NCBI GenBank assembly: GCA_025359445.1
Contig: JANYGB010000025.1
Coordinates: 1-64,000, forward strand
Source: Sphingomonadaceae bacterium
Lineage (GTDB): Bacteria > Pseudomonadota > Alphaproteobacteria > Sphingomonadales > Sphingomonadaceae
Reading direction: 5' to 3'
Length of the DNA stretch: 64,000 nt
Shown: piece after piece, positions 1 to 8,165 of the stretch
Position numbering within the stretch: position 1 is the stretch's first letter
Layout: every line of letters begins with the position of its first letter
Made by a program: the position numbers and the translations under genes
The notes under the pieces: generated by a model
The model's input: only the letters and a program-made list of their open reading frames with translations
Database searches by the model: none
What the model was told of the DNA's origin: nothing

Positions 1-132
1 CTGCGTCCGAAGCGGTGTCGTCTGGCACTGCATGGCCGGTTACGCTGGAGGGTAGCGCAAAAGCTGGCGCTGCAGTGGTCGCCGCAGCAGATTGCGGGCT
101 GGCTGAAGCGGCAGTACCCGGATGATCCAGGC
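1..132 (+). mobile_element. IS30-family transposase fragment
   Basis: Frame 1 is open from the first base. Its first 44 codons read like the helix-turn-helix region of IS30-family transposases, with a stretch resembling KLALQWSPQQIAGWLK followed by YPDDP. The DDE catalytic domain is absent: after codon 44-45 the protein sequence switches in frame to serine recombinase sequence. Neither terminal inverted repeat is visible. It is either the remnant of an insertion sequence broken by recombination or an assembly join inside a repeated element at a contig edge. Confidence 0.7.
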
Positions 133-1380
133 ATGCAGATAACCCTCAACATGCTATTGTCGTTCGCGCAGTTCGAGCGCGAGGTCACTGGCGAGCGCAT
201 CCGCGACAAGGTTGCCGCATCGAAGCGCAAAGGCATGTGGATGGGCGGGCCCATCCCGTTCGGCTACGATGTCGCCGACCGCAAGCTGGTGATCAATGAG
301 GCCGAAGCCGAGCAGGTGCGGCACATCTTCGATCGTTACCTCACCGCAAATTCGATTGAGCAGATGCTTCCCCAACTCGCCGCAAGCGGCGTTCGCTCGA
401 AGCCGCGCACAACACGCGATGGTCGCCCGTTCGGCGGCACGCCGTTCCGCCATGGCGGCGTCCGGCACATCCTCGGCAACCGCATTTATCTCGGCGTGGT
501 CAGCCACAAGGGCCAGGTTCATCCGGGAGAGCACGAGGCGATCATCGATCAGGAACTCTGGGACCAGGTACGGCAGCGCCTCGCCAGCGCCGCGAAGCGG
601 CCGCGGACCGGCCTGATCAATGTCCTGTCCGGTCGCATCTTCGACGCCGACGGGAAGCGGCTGATCGGGTCCTATGGCAACAAGGGCGGGCGCAAGTATC
701 GCTATTACGTGAACAGCACCCGCGATAACCGGAACGGCTGGCGCCTGCCTGCAGGCGACATCGAGCAGCTCGTCCGACAGGCGCTGGCTCGTCTTCTGAC
801 CGACCCGGTCAAACTCGATGGCGAGCTGGGTTCGATGGGTCTGACTGACGCTGCATGCAGCCGAGCTGCAAAGCTAGCGCCAGTCGAAGGCAATGAAGGC
901 GCGCTCGGCACATCTCTCGAATTGCTCGATGCCAAAGTTACGATCGAACAACATAATCTGCGCATTGAGCTCGACCGCGCACGACTTGCTGAGGCGCTGC
1001 GGATCAGAGGCCACGACAACCTGCTCAGCGAACCAATCTTCATCGACAACCCTGTTGCTTTGAAGCGCCGGGGCATCGAACTGCGTCTGGTCTACACCGC
1101 GCCCGATGCGCAGCCGGCAAGCAAGGATCAAAACCTGATCGACCTCGTCCGCCGCGGATGGGCTGCCTGGCATCAGCTTGCCACTGGGCCGCGCTCCGAT
1201 AATCCAGTCGAGCGCAGCCATCTTGTACGCCTCGCGCGGCTGCGCTTCCTCGCGCCGGACATCACGGCAGCGATCCTCGAAGGACGCCAGCCGGTCGAGC
1301 TGACTGCGCGCTCGCTGCTACGCTGTTCTGATCTTCCCGTTGCTTGGGATGACCAGCGTCGCACGCTCGGCTTCTGCTGA
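133..1380 (+). CDS. large serine recombinase, catalytic domain missing (chimeric or truncated)
   Basis: The 415 residues from the first ATG match the part of a large serine recombinase that follows the catalytic domain: the helix-E motif LLSFAQFEREVTGERIRDK (about 10-28), then the Recombinase domain with GGPIPFGYDV (about 38-47) and RHILGNRIYLG (about 111-121), then the C-terminal region with RKYRYYVNS. The N-terminal resolvase domain with its catalytic serine is not encoded; its place is taken by IS30 transposase sequence in the same open frame, which stays open to position 1. A protein made from this ORF should bind DNA at most and not cut it. It lies about 200 bp from a tRNA gene, which suggests the edge of an integrated element. 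A pseudogene or assembly chimera is a serious alternative. Confidence 0.75.
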   Translation: MQITLNMLLSFAQFEREVTGERIRDKVAASKRKGMWMGGPIPFGYDVADRKLVINEAEAEQVRHIFDRYLTANSIEQMLPQLAASGVRSKPRTTRDGRPFGGTPFRHGGVRHILGNRIYLGVVSHKGQVHPGEHEAIIDQELWDQVRQRLASAAKRPRTGLINVLSGRIFDADGKRLIGSYGNKGGRKYRYYVNSTRDNRNGWRLPAGDIEQLVRQALARLLTDPVKLDGELGSMGLTDAACSRAAKLAPVEGNEGALGTSLELLDAKVTIEQHNLRIELDRARLAEALRIRGHDNLLSEPIFIDNPVALKRRGIELRLVYTAPDAQPASKDQNLIDLVRRGWAAWHQLATGPRSDNPVERSHLVRLARLRFLAPDITAAILEGRQPVELTARSLLRCSDLPVAWDDQRRTLGFC

Positions 1381-1576
1381 GCAGGTAACCCGAAAACACC
1401 CACAGGACAGGAAAATGGCCATCTGAGATCAGTGGCGATTTGGGCCTGGCTTCGGCCCTTCGAAACGCGTCTCTGTCCTGAGCTTCGCAAAATAGCGTGC
1501 GGAATGGCGCAGAACTGCGCACTTTCTTCCGGCCTGAAGCCGGCACCACAAATTTGGGCCGACTTGGCTAGTGGAA
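1381..1576. other. non-coding gap between recombinase and tRNA
   Basis: No supported gene. A small hairpin at 1529-1543 (CCGGC stem, 5-nt loop) lies downstream of the minus-strand tRNA and could help end or process its transcript, although no T-run follows. If the recombinase came in on an integrated element, an attachment site could lie here, but none can be recognised without the partner copy. Confidence 0.4.
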
Positions 1577-1651
<75 letters not shown>

Positions 1652-1722
1652 ACACCATTCCGCTTATCAGCCCGGGGCACCCCTTACTCGTTAAAGCAGG
1701 CGGGCACGGCGGACAGGCGCGC

Positions 1723-1752
1723 GCTATTGGCCGTGGGCCCTTGCTTTGTCAA
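1723..1752 (-). promoter_or_regulatory. probable tRNA-Thr promoter
   Basis: On the minus strand a perfect TTGACA (1752-1747) is followed 17-18 nt later by CAATAG/AATAGC, a plausible -10. The start point would lie about 60-70 nt upstream of the tRNA. This is the only consensus-quality -35 box I noticed near a gene in the window. Confidence 0.5.
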
Positions 1753-1784
1753 GCGACTGGCTCGATAGAGCCAAGGGATTGCCA

Positions 1785-1931
1785 ATGCCTGAAAATCCCA
1801 AACCAGCAACCGCCTCACCGCGCGAACAACGCCTCGCTGCGGCGCTGCGCGAGAACCTGAAACGCCGCAAGGCACAGGCGCGCGATCAGCGGGATGTTGA
1901 GGCGCTTCCCAAACCACAAGAGACAAGTTAG
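1785..1931 (+). CDS. small basic protein of unknown function
   Basis: A 48-residue protein. I chose the ATG at 1785 because AAGGGATTG precedes it and because an upstream TTG/ATG extension would add residues that do not look conserved. The centre is very basic and helical ([13 protein letters not shown]), and the ends are rich in Pro, Lys and Gln. Short proteins with an LRxNLxRRKxQ core are common next to metabolic genes in alphaproteobacteria, but I know of no function. It sits 47 bp upstream of gpmA and may share its transcript. Confidence 0.65.
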   Translation: MPENPKPATASPREQRLAAALRENLKRRKAQARDQRDVEALPKPQETS

Positions 1932-1978
1932 GGCCGCTGCAGTTTTGTTGTCCGCCTGATGGCGGGGCGGAGACAAGA

Positions 1979-2665
1979 GTGCCCAGACTGATCCTAGTCC
2001 GCCACGGCCAGAGCCAGTGGAACCTGGAAAACCGCTTCACCGGGTGGTGGGATGTCGATCTGACCGCGCAAGGCGAGGCCGAGGCGCGCGCCGCCGGAAC
2101 GCTGCTGGCAGCCAGGCACATGCTTCCCGATGTCGCCTTTACCAGCCTGCAGACCCGCGCGATCCGCACGCTCCATCTGGCGCTTGAGGCAGCCGGTCGG
2201 GTGTGGATCCCCGAGACCAAGGACTGGCGGCTCAACGAGCGGCACTATGGCGGGCTGACCGGGCTCGACAAGGCCGAGACCATGGCCAGACACGGCGAGG
2301 CGCAGGTCAAAGTGTGGCGGCGCAGCTTCGATATTCCGCCGCCGGTGCTGGAAGACGGCAGCGCGTTCGATCTCAAGGCCGACCCGCGTTATGCCGGGAT
2401 CGCGATCCCTTCGACTGAAAGCCTCAAGGACACCATCGCGCGGGTGCTGCCATATTACGAATCCGCGATTACGCCGGTGCTGCGCAGCGGCCGTTGCGTG
2501 CTGATCTCCGCGCACGGCAATTCTTTGCGTGCGCTGGTCAAGCACTTGTCGGGGATTTCGGACGACGAAATCACCGGGCTGGAAATCCCGACCGGTCAGC
2601 CGATTGTCTATGAGCTCGACAGCGATCTGAACGCTGCCGAGCGCTATTATCTGGCGGAGCGTTGA
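1979..2665 (+). CDS. gpmA: 2,3-bisphosphoglycerate-dependent phosphoglycerate mutase
   Basis: Interconverts 3- and 2-phosphoglycerate in glycolysis and gluconeogenesis in the cytosol. The 228-residue protein opens with the histidine-phosphatase motif [10 protein letters not shown] (catalytic His9), continues with [12 protein letters not shown] (about 18-29), [10 protein letters not shown] (86-95) and a second histidine motif [10 protein letters not shown] (about 177-186). It is slightly shorter than the roughly 250-residue enterobacterial enzyme. The start is the GTG at 1979, since the conserved sequence begins directly there and no closer ATG exists. It leads the purE-purK-folA run, one base from purE. 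Confidence 0.95.
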   Translation: MPRLILVRHGQSQWNLENRFTGWWDVDLTAQGEAEARAAGTLLAARHMLPDVAFTSLQTRAIRTLHLALEAAGRVWIPETKDWRLNERHYGGLTGLDKAETMARHGEAQVKVWRRSFDIPPPVLEDGSAFDLKADPRYAGIAIPSTESLKDTIARVLPYYESAITPVLRSGRCVLISAHGNSLRALVKHLSGISDDEITGLEIPTGQPIVYELDSDLNAAERYYLAER

Positions 2666-2666
2666 G

Positions 2667-3146
2667 ATGAACCCACCGGTTGCAATCGTCATGGGCAGCC
2701 AGTCCGACTGGGCGACGATGCAGTGCGCCGCAGAAGCGCTGGACGCATTGGAAGTGGCTTACGACGCGCGGATTGTTTCGGCGCACCGGACCCCGCAGCG
2801 GCTGGTCGAGTTCGCGCAGAGTGCGGCGGACCAGGGATTCAAGGTGATTATCGCGGGCGCGGGCGGCGCTGCGCACTTGCCCGGCATGGTCGCGAGCATG
2901 ACGCACCTGCCAGTGCTGGGTGTGCCGGTGCAATCGAAGGCATTGTCGGGGCAGGACAGCCTGCTCTCGATCGTCCAGATGCCCGCCGGAGTGCCCGTCG
3001 GGACGCTCGCCATCGGTGAGGCCGGGGCGACCAATGCCGGACTGCTCGCCGCCTCGATCCTGTCGCTAAGCGATCCCGCACTCAGCGAACGGGTCAAGGC
3101 CTACCGCGCCGCGCAGAGCGCCGGTGTGGCCGAGCGGCCCGCCTGA
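2667..3146 (+). CDS. purE: N5-carboxyaminoimidazole ribonucleotide mutase
   Basis: Converts N5-CAIR to CAIR in de novo purine synthesis, using the product of the next gene, PurK. The 159-residue protein has the class I PurE motifs [10 protein letters not shown] near the N terminus, SAHRTPQRL (about 38-46) and the glycine-rich [12 protein letters not shown] loop that carries the phosphate-binding site. Length is usual for the family. Its ATG follows the gpmA stop by one base and it ends five bases before purK, so the three genes are probably co-transcribed and translationally coupled. Confidence 0.96.
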   Translation: MNPPVAIVMGSQSDWATMQCAAEALDALEVAYDARIVSAHRTPQRLVEFAQSAADQGFKVIIAGAGGAAHLPGMVASMTHLPVLGVPVQSKALSGQDSLLSIVQMPAGVPVGTLAIGEAGATNAGLLAASILSLSDPALSERVKAYRAAQSAGVAERPA

Positions 3147-3151
3147 CCATC

Positions 3152-4207
3152 ATGATACCGCCCGGCTCCACCATCGGCATCCTGGGCGGCGGACAGCTCG
3201 GGCGGATGCTGGCCGCAGCAGCAGCGCAGCTGGGTTATCGCTGCCATGTCTATAGTCCCGAACCGGGCAGCGTGGCGGGAGAAGTTTGCGCAAACCAGAC
3301 CACTGCCGCGTGGGATGACAGTGCGGCAATGGCCGAATTCGCAGCGGACTGCGCAGTGATCACTTATGAGTTCGAGAATGTGCCGGTGGCTCCGCTTGCA
3401 GCGCTCGGCAATGCCGCGCTGTTTCCGCCGCTTCGCGCGCTCGGAGTGGCACAGGACCGGCTGACCGAGAAGCAATTCGTCGCCGATCTGGGCGGGCGGA
3501 CCGCGCCGTTCATGGCGGTCGATACCGAACAGGACATGCAAGCTGCGCTAGTCCGGATTGGCTCGCCCGGGATTCTCAAGACCCGGCGCGACGGCTACGA
3601 TGGCAAGGGCCAGTTCCGCATCAACGACGATCATGATGCCGAAGGTATTCCGCTCGGCCAGCAGCCGATGCTTTACGAAGGGCTGGTGCAGTTCGCGCAC
3701 GAATTCAGCGTGATCCTGTGCCGCGGGCAAGACGGCCAGGCGCTGTTCTGGGACAGTGCCGAGAACGTCCACAAGCACGGCGTGCTCGACGAGTCGCGGG
3801 TCCCGGCCCCAGCGGAAGTGCAAGCGCAAGTCGCGGAGGCACGCGCGCTGGCCGCCAAGGTCGCCGCTGCGCTCAGCTATGTCGGCGTGGCCGCATTTGA
3901 GTTTTTCGCGACCGAGGCTGGCCCCGTGTTCAATGAAATGGCACCGCGGGTCCACAATTCGGGACACTGGACTATCGAGGGCGCGCTGACCAGCCAGTTC
4001 GAGAACCACATTCGTGCGGTTTGCGGGCTGCCCTTGGGCGACACCCGGCTCGCGGCGAAGGGCGTAGTGATGCACAACCTGATCGGCGACGATGCGCAGG
4101 ACTGGTCGGGCTTGCTTGCCGATCCAGCCAATCACGTTCACCTCTATGGCAAGGGCGAAGCCCGCCCGGGCCGCAAGATGGGTCACGTCACCCGGTTGCT
4201 GCTGTGA
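3152..4207 (+). CDS. purK: N5-carboxyaminoimidazole ribonucleotide synthase
   Basis: ATP-grasp enzyme that carboxylates aminoimidazole ribonucleotide with ATP and bicarbonate to give N5-CAIR, the substrate of PurE. The 351-residue protein starts with the nucleotide-fold motif IGILGGGQLGRML and carries ATP-grasp segments ILKTRRDGYDGKGQ and FEFFATEAGPVFNEMAPRVHNSGHWT (quoted in part), where the metal and ATP ligands lie. Length is normal. Its TGA overlaps the GTG start of folA (GTGA). Confidence 0.96.
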   Translation: MIPPGSTIGILGGGQLGRMLAAAAAQLGYRCHVYSPEPGSVAGEVCANQTTAAWDDSAAMAEFAADCAVITYEFENVPVAPLAALGNAALFPPLRALGVAQDRLTEKQFVADLGGRTAPFMAVDTEQDMQAALVRIGSPGILKTRRDGYDGKGQFRINDDHDAEGIPLGQQPMLYEGLVQFAHEFSVILCRGQDGQALFWDSAENVHKHGVLDESRVPAPAEVQAQVAEARALAAKVAAALSYVGVAAFEFFATEAGPVFNEMAPRVHNSGHWTIEGALTSQFENHIRAVCGLPLGDTRLAAKGVVMHNLIGDDAQDWSGLLADPANHVHLYGKGEARPGRKMGHVTRLLL

Positions 4208-4701
4208 ACCGCAGCGAAGTGTTCATTGTCGCTGCCATGGCCGACAACCGGGTGATCGGCGCGGGCGGCAGCATCCCGTGGCACATTTCGGAGGACTTCC
4301 GCCGGCTCAAGGCGCTGACCAAGGGCAAACCCCTGGTGATGGGCCGCAAGACCTTCGAATCGCTCCCCGGCCTGCTGCCCGGGCGGCGGCACATCGTGGT
4401 CACCCGCAATCCCAGCTGGAGCGCGGATGGGGCCGAACCAGCGCCGTCGCTCGCCGCCGCACTCAAGCTGGCCAATGCGCCGCATATCGTGATCTTCGGC
4501 GGCGTCGCGCTGTTTGCCGAGGCTTTGCCGCTGACCGACCGGATCGAGCTGACCGAAGTCCACCTGAGCCCGCCGGGTGACGCGCTGTTCCCCGAATTCG
4601 ACCGCAATCAGTGGACCGAAAGCTTCCGTGAGCACCACCCGGCACAAGGCCGCAGCCCGGGGTTTGATTTCGTCACATTGCTGCGTAAACCCGGCACCTG
4701 A
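4204..4701 (+). CDS. folA: dihydrofolate reductase
   Basis: NADPH-dependent reduction of dihydrofolate to tetrahydrofolate, needed for thymidylate and purine synthesis. About 165 residues. The GTG at 4204 is chosen because it overlaps the purK stop by 4 nt and places the family motif FIVAAMADNRVIG at residues 6-18. Other family marks are IPWHISEDFRRLK, PLVMGRKTFESL and the FGGVALFAEAL segment. The next ATG (4237) would cut into the first beta strand. Length is typical for chromosomal FolA. Confidence 0.93.
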   Translation: MNRSEVFIVAAMADNRVIGAGGSIPWHISEDFRRLKALTKGKPLVMGRKTFESLPGLLPGRRHIVVTRNPSWSADGAEPAPSLAAALKLANAPHIVIFGGVALFAEALPLTDRIELTEVHLSPPGDALFPEFDRNQWTESFREHHPAQGRSPGFDFVTLLRKPGT

Positions 4702-4715
4702 GGGGGACCGGGGTT

Positions 4716-5921
4716 ATGCGCAAGAGATACTGGATACCGCTGACGGTGCTCGCCTTCGCGCTGATCGGTTTCTTTGGGGTGCTGCCGGGCTACCTCGATG
4801 CGGGCATGAACAAAATCGACGGCAAGCAGCTGATTGCAGTCTCGCCCGAAGCCGCAGCGCTGCACCGTAGCCTGCATATCGTCGATCTTCATTCGGACAG
4901 CCTGATGTGGGGCCGCGAGCTGACCGAAGTAGCCGGGCGCGGCCATGAAGACTTGCCCCGGCTAACCGCTGGCAACGTGACCTTGCAGGTCTTCGCTTCG
5001 ACCACCAAGACCCCCAAGGGGCTCAACTATGACAGCAACCCGAGCGATTCGGACGTGCTGCCCGCGCTGCTGGTCGCGCAGCGACAACCTGCGGCGACCT
5101 GGACCTCGCTGCTTGCGCGGTCGCTGTTTCACGCGGCCAAGCTCGATCATTCGGTAGCGCTGGCGCAAGGCCGGTTGCTCAAGGTGACCGACCCGTTCAG
5201 CCTTGATCGGCTGCTGGGCAAGCATGCCACTGCGGGCGGACCGGTCGGCGCGATGCTGTCGATCGAGGGACTGCACGACTTGGAAGGCAAGGCGGAAAAC
5301 CTCGATAAACTTTACGCCGCCGGCTTCCGCATGGCCGGGCTGACGCATTTCTTCGACAACCAGCTCGCGGGATCGATGCACGGCGAGAAAAAGGGCGGAC
5401 TGACCCCATTTGGCCGGCAAATTATTGGCTTGATGGAAGCCAAGGGGATGATCGTCGATATTGCCCATTGCAGCCATCAATGCGTCGCCGACGTGCTCGC
5501 GATGGCCCGCCGCCCGGTGGTCTCAAGCCACGGCGGGGTGCAGGCGACCTGCCAGGTCAACCGCAACCTCACAGACTACGAGATCAGGGGCGTAGCGCGC
5601 ACCGGCGGGGTGATCGGGATCGGTTACTGGGATGCCGCCGTATGCGATACGTCGCCGCGCGCAGTGGCGAAAGCGATCAAATATGTCCGCGACCTGGTCG
5701 GGATCGATTACGTCGCGCTGGGCAGCGATTATGATGGCGCCACCACAGTGCGCTTCGATACTTCGCAGCTGGTGCAAGTGACTCAGGCGCTGATGGACGA
5801 GGGCTTCACCCCGCAAGAAATTCGCGCGGTGATGGGCGCCAATGCACTGCGCGTCATCCGCGCGGGTATCGCCCCCCTTCAATCCTCCCCCTCTGGGGGA
5901 GGTGGCAGCGCGAAGCGCTGA
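4716..5921 (+). CDS. membrane dipeptidase, peptidase family M19
   Basis: Probable zinc dipeptidase of the renal dipeptidase family acting outside the cytoplasm. The 401-residue protein has an N-terminal hydrophobic segment (about 6-26) that could be a signal anchor. It has the metal-site motif VDLHSD near residue 54, an internal LSIEGLHDLEG with the bridging glutamate, IVDIAHCSH, VVSSHGGV and ALGSDYDG. Family members cleave dipeptides, some of them D-amino acid containing. The last 15 or so residues, rich in Ser and Gly, are encoded by the left arm of a dispersed palindromic repeat that also supplies the stop codon. Confidence 0.88.
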   Translation: MRKRYWIPLTVLAFALIGFFGVLPGYLDAGMNKIDGKQLIAVSPEAAALHRSLHIVDLHSDSLMWGRELTEVAGRGHEDLPRLTAGNVTLQVFASTTKTPKGLNYDSNPSDSDVLPALLVAQRQPAATWTSLLARSLFHAAKLDHSVALAQGRLLKVTDPFSLDRLLGKHATAGGPVGAMLSIEGLHDLEGKAENLDKLYAAGFRMAGLTHFFDNQLAGSMHGEKKGGLTPFGRQIIGLMEAKGMIVDIAHCSHQCVADVLAMARRPVVSSHGGVQATCQVNRNLTDYEIRGVARTGGVIGIGYWDAAVCDTSPRAVAKAIKYVRDLVGIDYVALGSDYDGATTVRFDTSQLVQVTQALMDEGFTPQEIRAVMGANALRVIRAGIAPLQSSPSGGGGSAKR

Positions 5922-5997
5922 CGGTGGGGGCATGTTAGACCGCGATCGGACCCCCTCCGACCCGCCTGCGGCGGGCCACCTCCCCAAGAAGGGGAGT
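5884..5997. repeat. dispersed palindromic repeat after the M19 gene
   Basis: Contains a small palindrome CCTCCCCCTCTGGGGGAGG at 5884-5902 and a facing arm CCACCTCCCC...GGGGAG ending at 5997, joined by GAAGCGCTGACGGTGGGGG-like sequence. Elements of this composition are scattered through sphingomonad genomes between genes. The left arm lies inside the M19 coding sequence; the right arm ends just before the ribF start. The transcript could fold into a large stem here. Confidence 0.6.
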
Positions 5998-6005
5998 CTT
6001 TACGC

Positions 6006-6938
6006 ATGACCATCGCCCGGCTCGACGCAGGCAGCCCGCTGCCGCCCGAATTTCGCGGAGCGGTGATTGCGCTGGGCAATTTCGACGGGTTCCACGCCGG
6101 CCATCAGGCGGTGGTCAAGGCCGCGCTTGATTGGGCCAAGGCGGAGGGCCGCCCCGGGATCGTCGCCACCTTCGATCCGCATCCGGTTCGCTATTTCGCA
6201 CCCAATGCGCCGCCGTTCCGGCTGACCACGCTCGACCAGCGGCAGGACCTGTTCGCCACGGCTGGGGCTGATGCGATGCTGGTGTTCCAGTTTGATCGCA
6301 CCCTCGCCGAGACCACCGCCGAACAATTTGTCGGCGACTTGCTGGTCGAACGATTGGGCGCGGCGGGCGTGGTGACCGGTGAGGACTTCACCTTCGGTAA
6401 AGGCCGCACCGGCAATGTCGCGGTGCTGGCCGATCTGGCCGCGCAAAATGGCATGGCGGCACGCGCCATCGGCCCGGTGGCCGAGCACGGCGAAGTCGTC
6501 TCCTCCAGCCGGATTCGTGATGCGTTGAAAGCGGGTGACTGTGCCGGTGCGGCCGAGCTGTTGACGCGCCCGTTTGCGATCCGCGGGACCGTCGAGCACG
6601 GGGCCAAGCTGGGGCGCAGCATCGGCTATCCCACCGCCAATGTGGAGCTCGGCAGCTATCTGCGCCCGCGCTACGGGATTTATGCAGCCACCGCGCGGTT
6701 GCCCGATGGAACCGTGGTGCCCGGCGCGGCCAACCTGGGCATCCGCCCCAGTTTCGATCCGCCGGTTGAACTGCTCGAGACCTTCCTGTTCGATTGGTCG
6801 GGCGATCTTTACGGGGCCGAAATCGAGGTCGCGCTGCACCGGCACTTGCGCGACGAGGCCAAATTCGATTCACTTGAGGAATTGACCGCGCAAATGGCGC
6901 GCGATTGTGATCAGGCGCGGGGGCTGCTGAACAGATGA
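6006..6938 (+). CDS. ribF: bifunctional riboflavin kinase / FAD synthetase
   Basis: Phosphorylates riboflavin to FMN and adenylates FMN to FAD. The 310-residue protein has the N-terminal nucleotidyltransferase domain (motif GNFDGFHAGHQAV near residues 24-36, then TFDPHPVRYF and VTGEDFTFGKGRTGN) and the C-terminal riboflavin kinase domain (GRSIGYPTANVEL, then the conserved GAANLGIRPSF and LETFLFDW). Length and order are standard. ATGA overlap with the following phosphodiesterase gene indicates coupling. No FMN riboswitch is visible upstream. Confidence 0.96.
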   Translation: MTIARLDAGSPLPPEFRGAVIALGNFDGFHAGHQAVVKAALDWAKAEGRPGIVATFDPHPVRYFAPNAPPFRLTTLDQRQDLFATAGADAMLVFQFDRTLAETTAEQFVGDLLVERLGAAGVVTGEDFTFGKGRTGNVAVLADLAAQNGMAARAIGPVAEHGEVVSSSRIRDALKAGDCAGAAELLTRPFAIRGTVEHGAKLGRSIGYPTANVELGSYLRPRYGIYAATARLPDGTVVPGAANLGIRPSFDPPVELLETFLFDWSGDLYGAEIEVALHRHLRDEAKFDSLEELTAQMARDCDQARGLLNR

Positions 6939-7984
6939 AATGGCTAAAGCGCGCCGCATTGGCGCTCGCATTGGCGTTCCTCGTCATGACTTTTGTCAAC
7001 GCCAGCTGGCTCGCGCAGCCGCCGAAAGGCTATGTCCACCTGCTCGCGCACCGCGGCACCGCGCAGCAGTTCAGCCCTCAAGGGCTCGGCAACGAAGACT
7101 GCACCGCGACCCGGATTGAAAAGCCGGTGCACGACTACCTCGAAAACACTCTGCCCGGCTTGCAGATGGCCGACGGGCTTGGCGCGGCGATGATCGAGGT
7201 TGACATTGCGCCCACCGCCGACGGCAAGATCGTGCTGTTCCACGACCATGCGCTGGATTGCCGGACCAATGGCAAGGGCGAGGTCAAGGATGCCACACTC
7301 GCGCAATTGAAAGCGCTCGATGCGGGCTATGGCTACACGCCCGATGGCGGTAAGAGCTTCCCGTTCCGCGGCAAGGCGGTGGGCTACATCCCCAACATCG
7401 AACAGGCGCTCGTCGCGGTGCCCGATGGGCCGCTGCTGTATAATCTCAAGGGCAAAACGCCCGATGAAGCGCAGCGGCTGATCGCAGAGCTCAAGGCCGC
7501 ACATCGCGATGTGGTGAAGATCGGCGACGCGTTTTCCGCGCCCGAGGCCGAACTCGTCGCGATCCGCGCCGCGTTCCCCGGGGTCTGGGCCTACAGCTCC
7601 GAAGGTATCAAGGCCTGCACCAAGGCGTATCTGCTCCAGGGTTGGCTCGCGATGACACCTGAGGCCTGCCGGAACGAGACCATCGCGGTGCCGCTCAACT
7701 ACCAGTGGGCTTTCGCCGGCTGGCCCAACAAGCTGCAGGCGCGGATGGCGGCGGTCGGCGGGCATGTGATCCTGATCGGGCCATACAGCTCGGGGCAGGC
7801 ACCGCTGGGCCTCGACCTGCCCGAACAGATCGGCGAGGTGCCATCGACCTTCACCGGCACGGTCTGGGTCGACGATATCTGGGCCATCGGCCCTGCGCTC
7901 CACCCCGCCGCCAACCACCGCAATGCGCGGCAGGAGGCAGAGACGGCGGCTGGGCTGGAGGCGAGGCGGAAAGCGCGGGATTGA
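6935..7984 (+). CDS. glycerophosphodiester phosphodiesterase family protein
   Basis: Probable hydrolase of glycerophosphodiesters in the envelope. The 349-residue protein has an N-terminal hydrophobic segment (about 6-24, likely signal anchor), then the family motif LLAHRGTAQ, ENTLPGLQMAD, MIEVDIAPTADGKIVLFHDHALDC with the metal-binding Glu-Asp and catalytic His. The segment after about residue 170 is less like the best-known GlpQ/UgpQ enzymes and contains several Cys, so the substrate is uncertain. It begins inside the last codon of ribF. Confidence 0.85.
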   Translation: MKWLKRAALALALAFLVMTFVNASWLAQPPKGYVHLLAHRGTAQQFSPQGLGNEDCTATRIEKPVHDYLENTLPGLQMADGLGAAMIEVDIAPTADGKIVLFHDHALDCRTNGKGEVKDATLAQLKALDAGYGYTPDGGKSFPFRGKAVGYIPNIEQALVAVPDGPLLYNLKGKTPDEAQRLIAELKAAHRDVVKIGDAFSAPEAELVAIRAAFPGVWAYSSEGIKACTKAYLLQGWLAMTPEACRNETIAVPLNYQWAFAGWPNKLQARMAAVGGHVILIGPYSSGQAPLGLDLPEQIGEVPSTFTGTVWVDDIWAIGPALHPAANHRNARQEAETAAGLEARRKARD

Positions 7985-7985
7985 T

Positions 7986-8125
7986 CCTCCCCCTTGGGGG
8001 AGGGGGACCATGCTCTTGCATGGTGGAGGGGCACGCGGTGTTCTTCCCGACATCGCGAGCTTGGGGAAACTCGCCTGTGCCCCTCCACCATGCTTCGCAT
8101 GGTCCCCCTCCCCGTGCCGGGGAGG
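7986..8125. repeat. long inverted repeat between phosphodiesterase gene and ileS
   Basis: The left arm (7986-8034) reads GAGGGGGACCATGCTCTTGC then ATGGTGGAGGGGCAC. The right arm (8077-8125) is its near-exact inverse with GTGCCCCTCCACCATGC and GCATGGTCCCCCTCCCC. About 40 nt separates the arms, and each arm contains its own CATGC hairpin. This is a dispersed non-coding repeat of sphingomonad type. It fills almost the whole gap upstream of ileS, so ileS is either read through it or started from inside it. Confidence 0.75.
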
Positions 8126-8165
8126 AATTGCGCTGGCCCGCCTCCGCCGCTAAGGCCCGCCCGTT

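Noticed and set aside
1..1380. Active integrase of a genomic island
   Set aside because: The catalytic serine domain is missing in the visible frame, so it cannot be an active recombinase as written.
7986..8125. CRISPR-like or phage attachment interpretation of the inverted repeat
   Set aside because: Only one inverted pair, no direct-repeat and spacer pattern and no cas genes; composition fits dispersed palindromic repeats.
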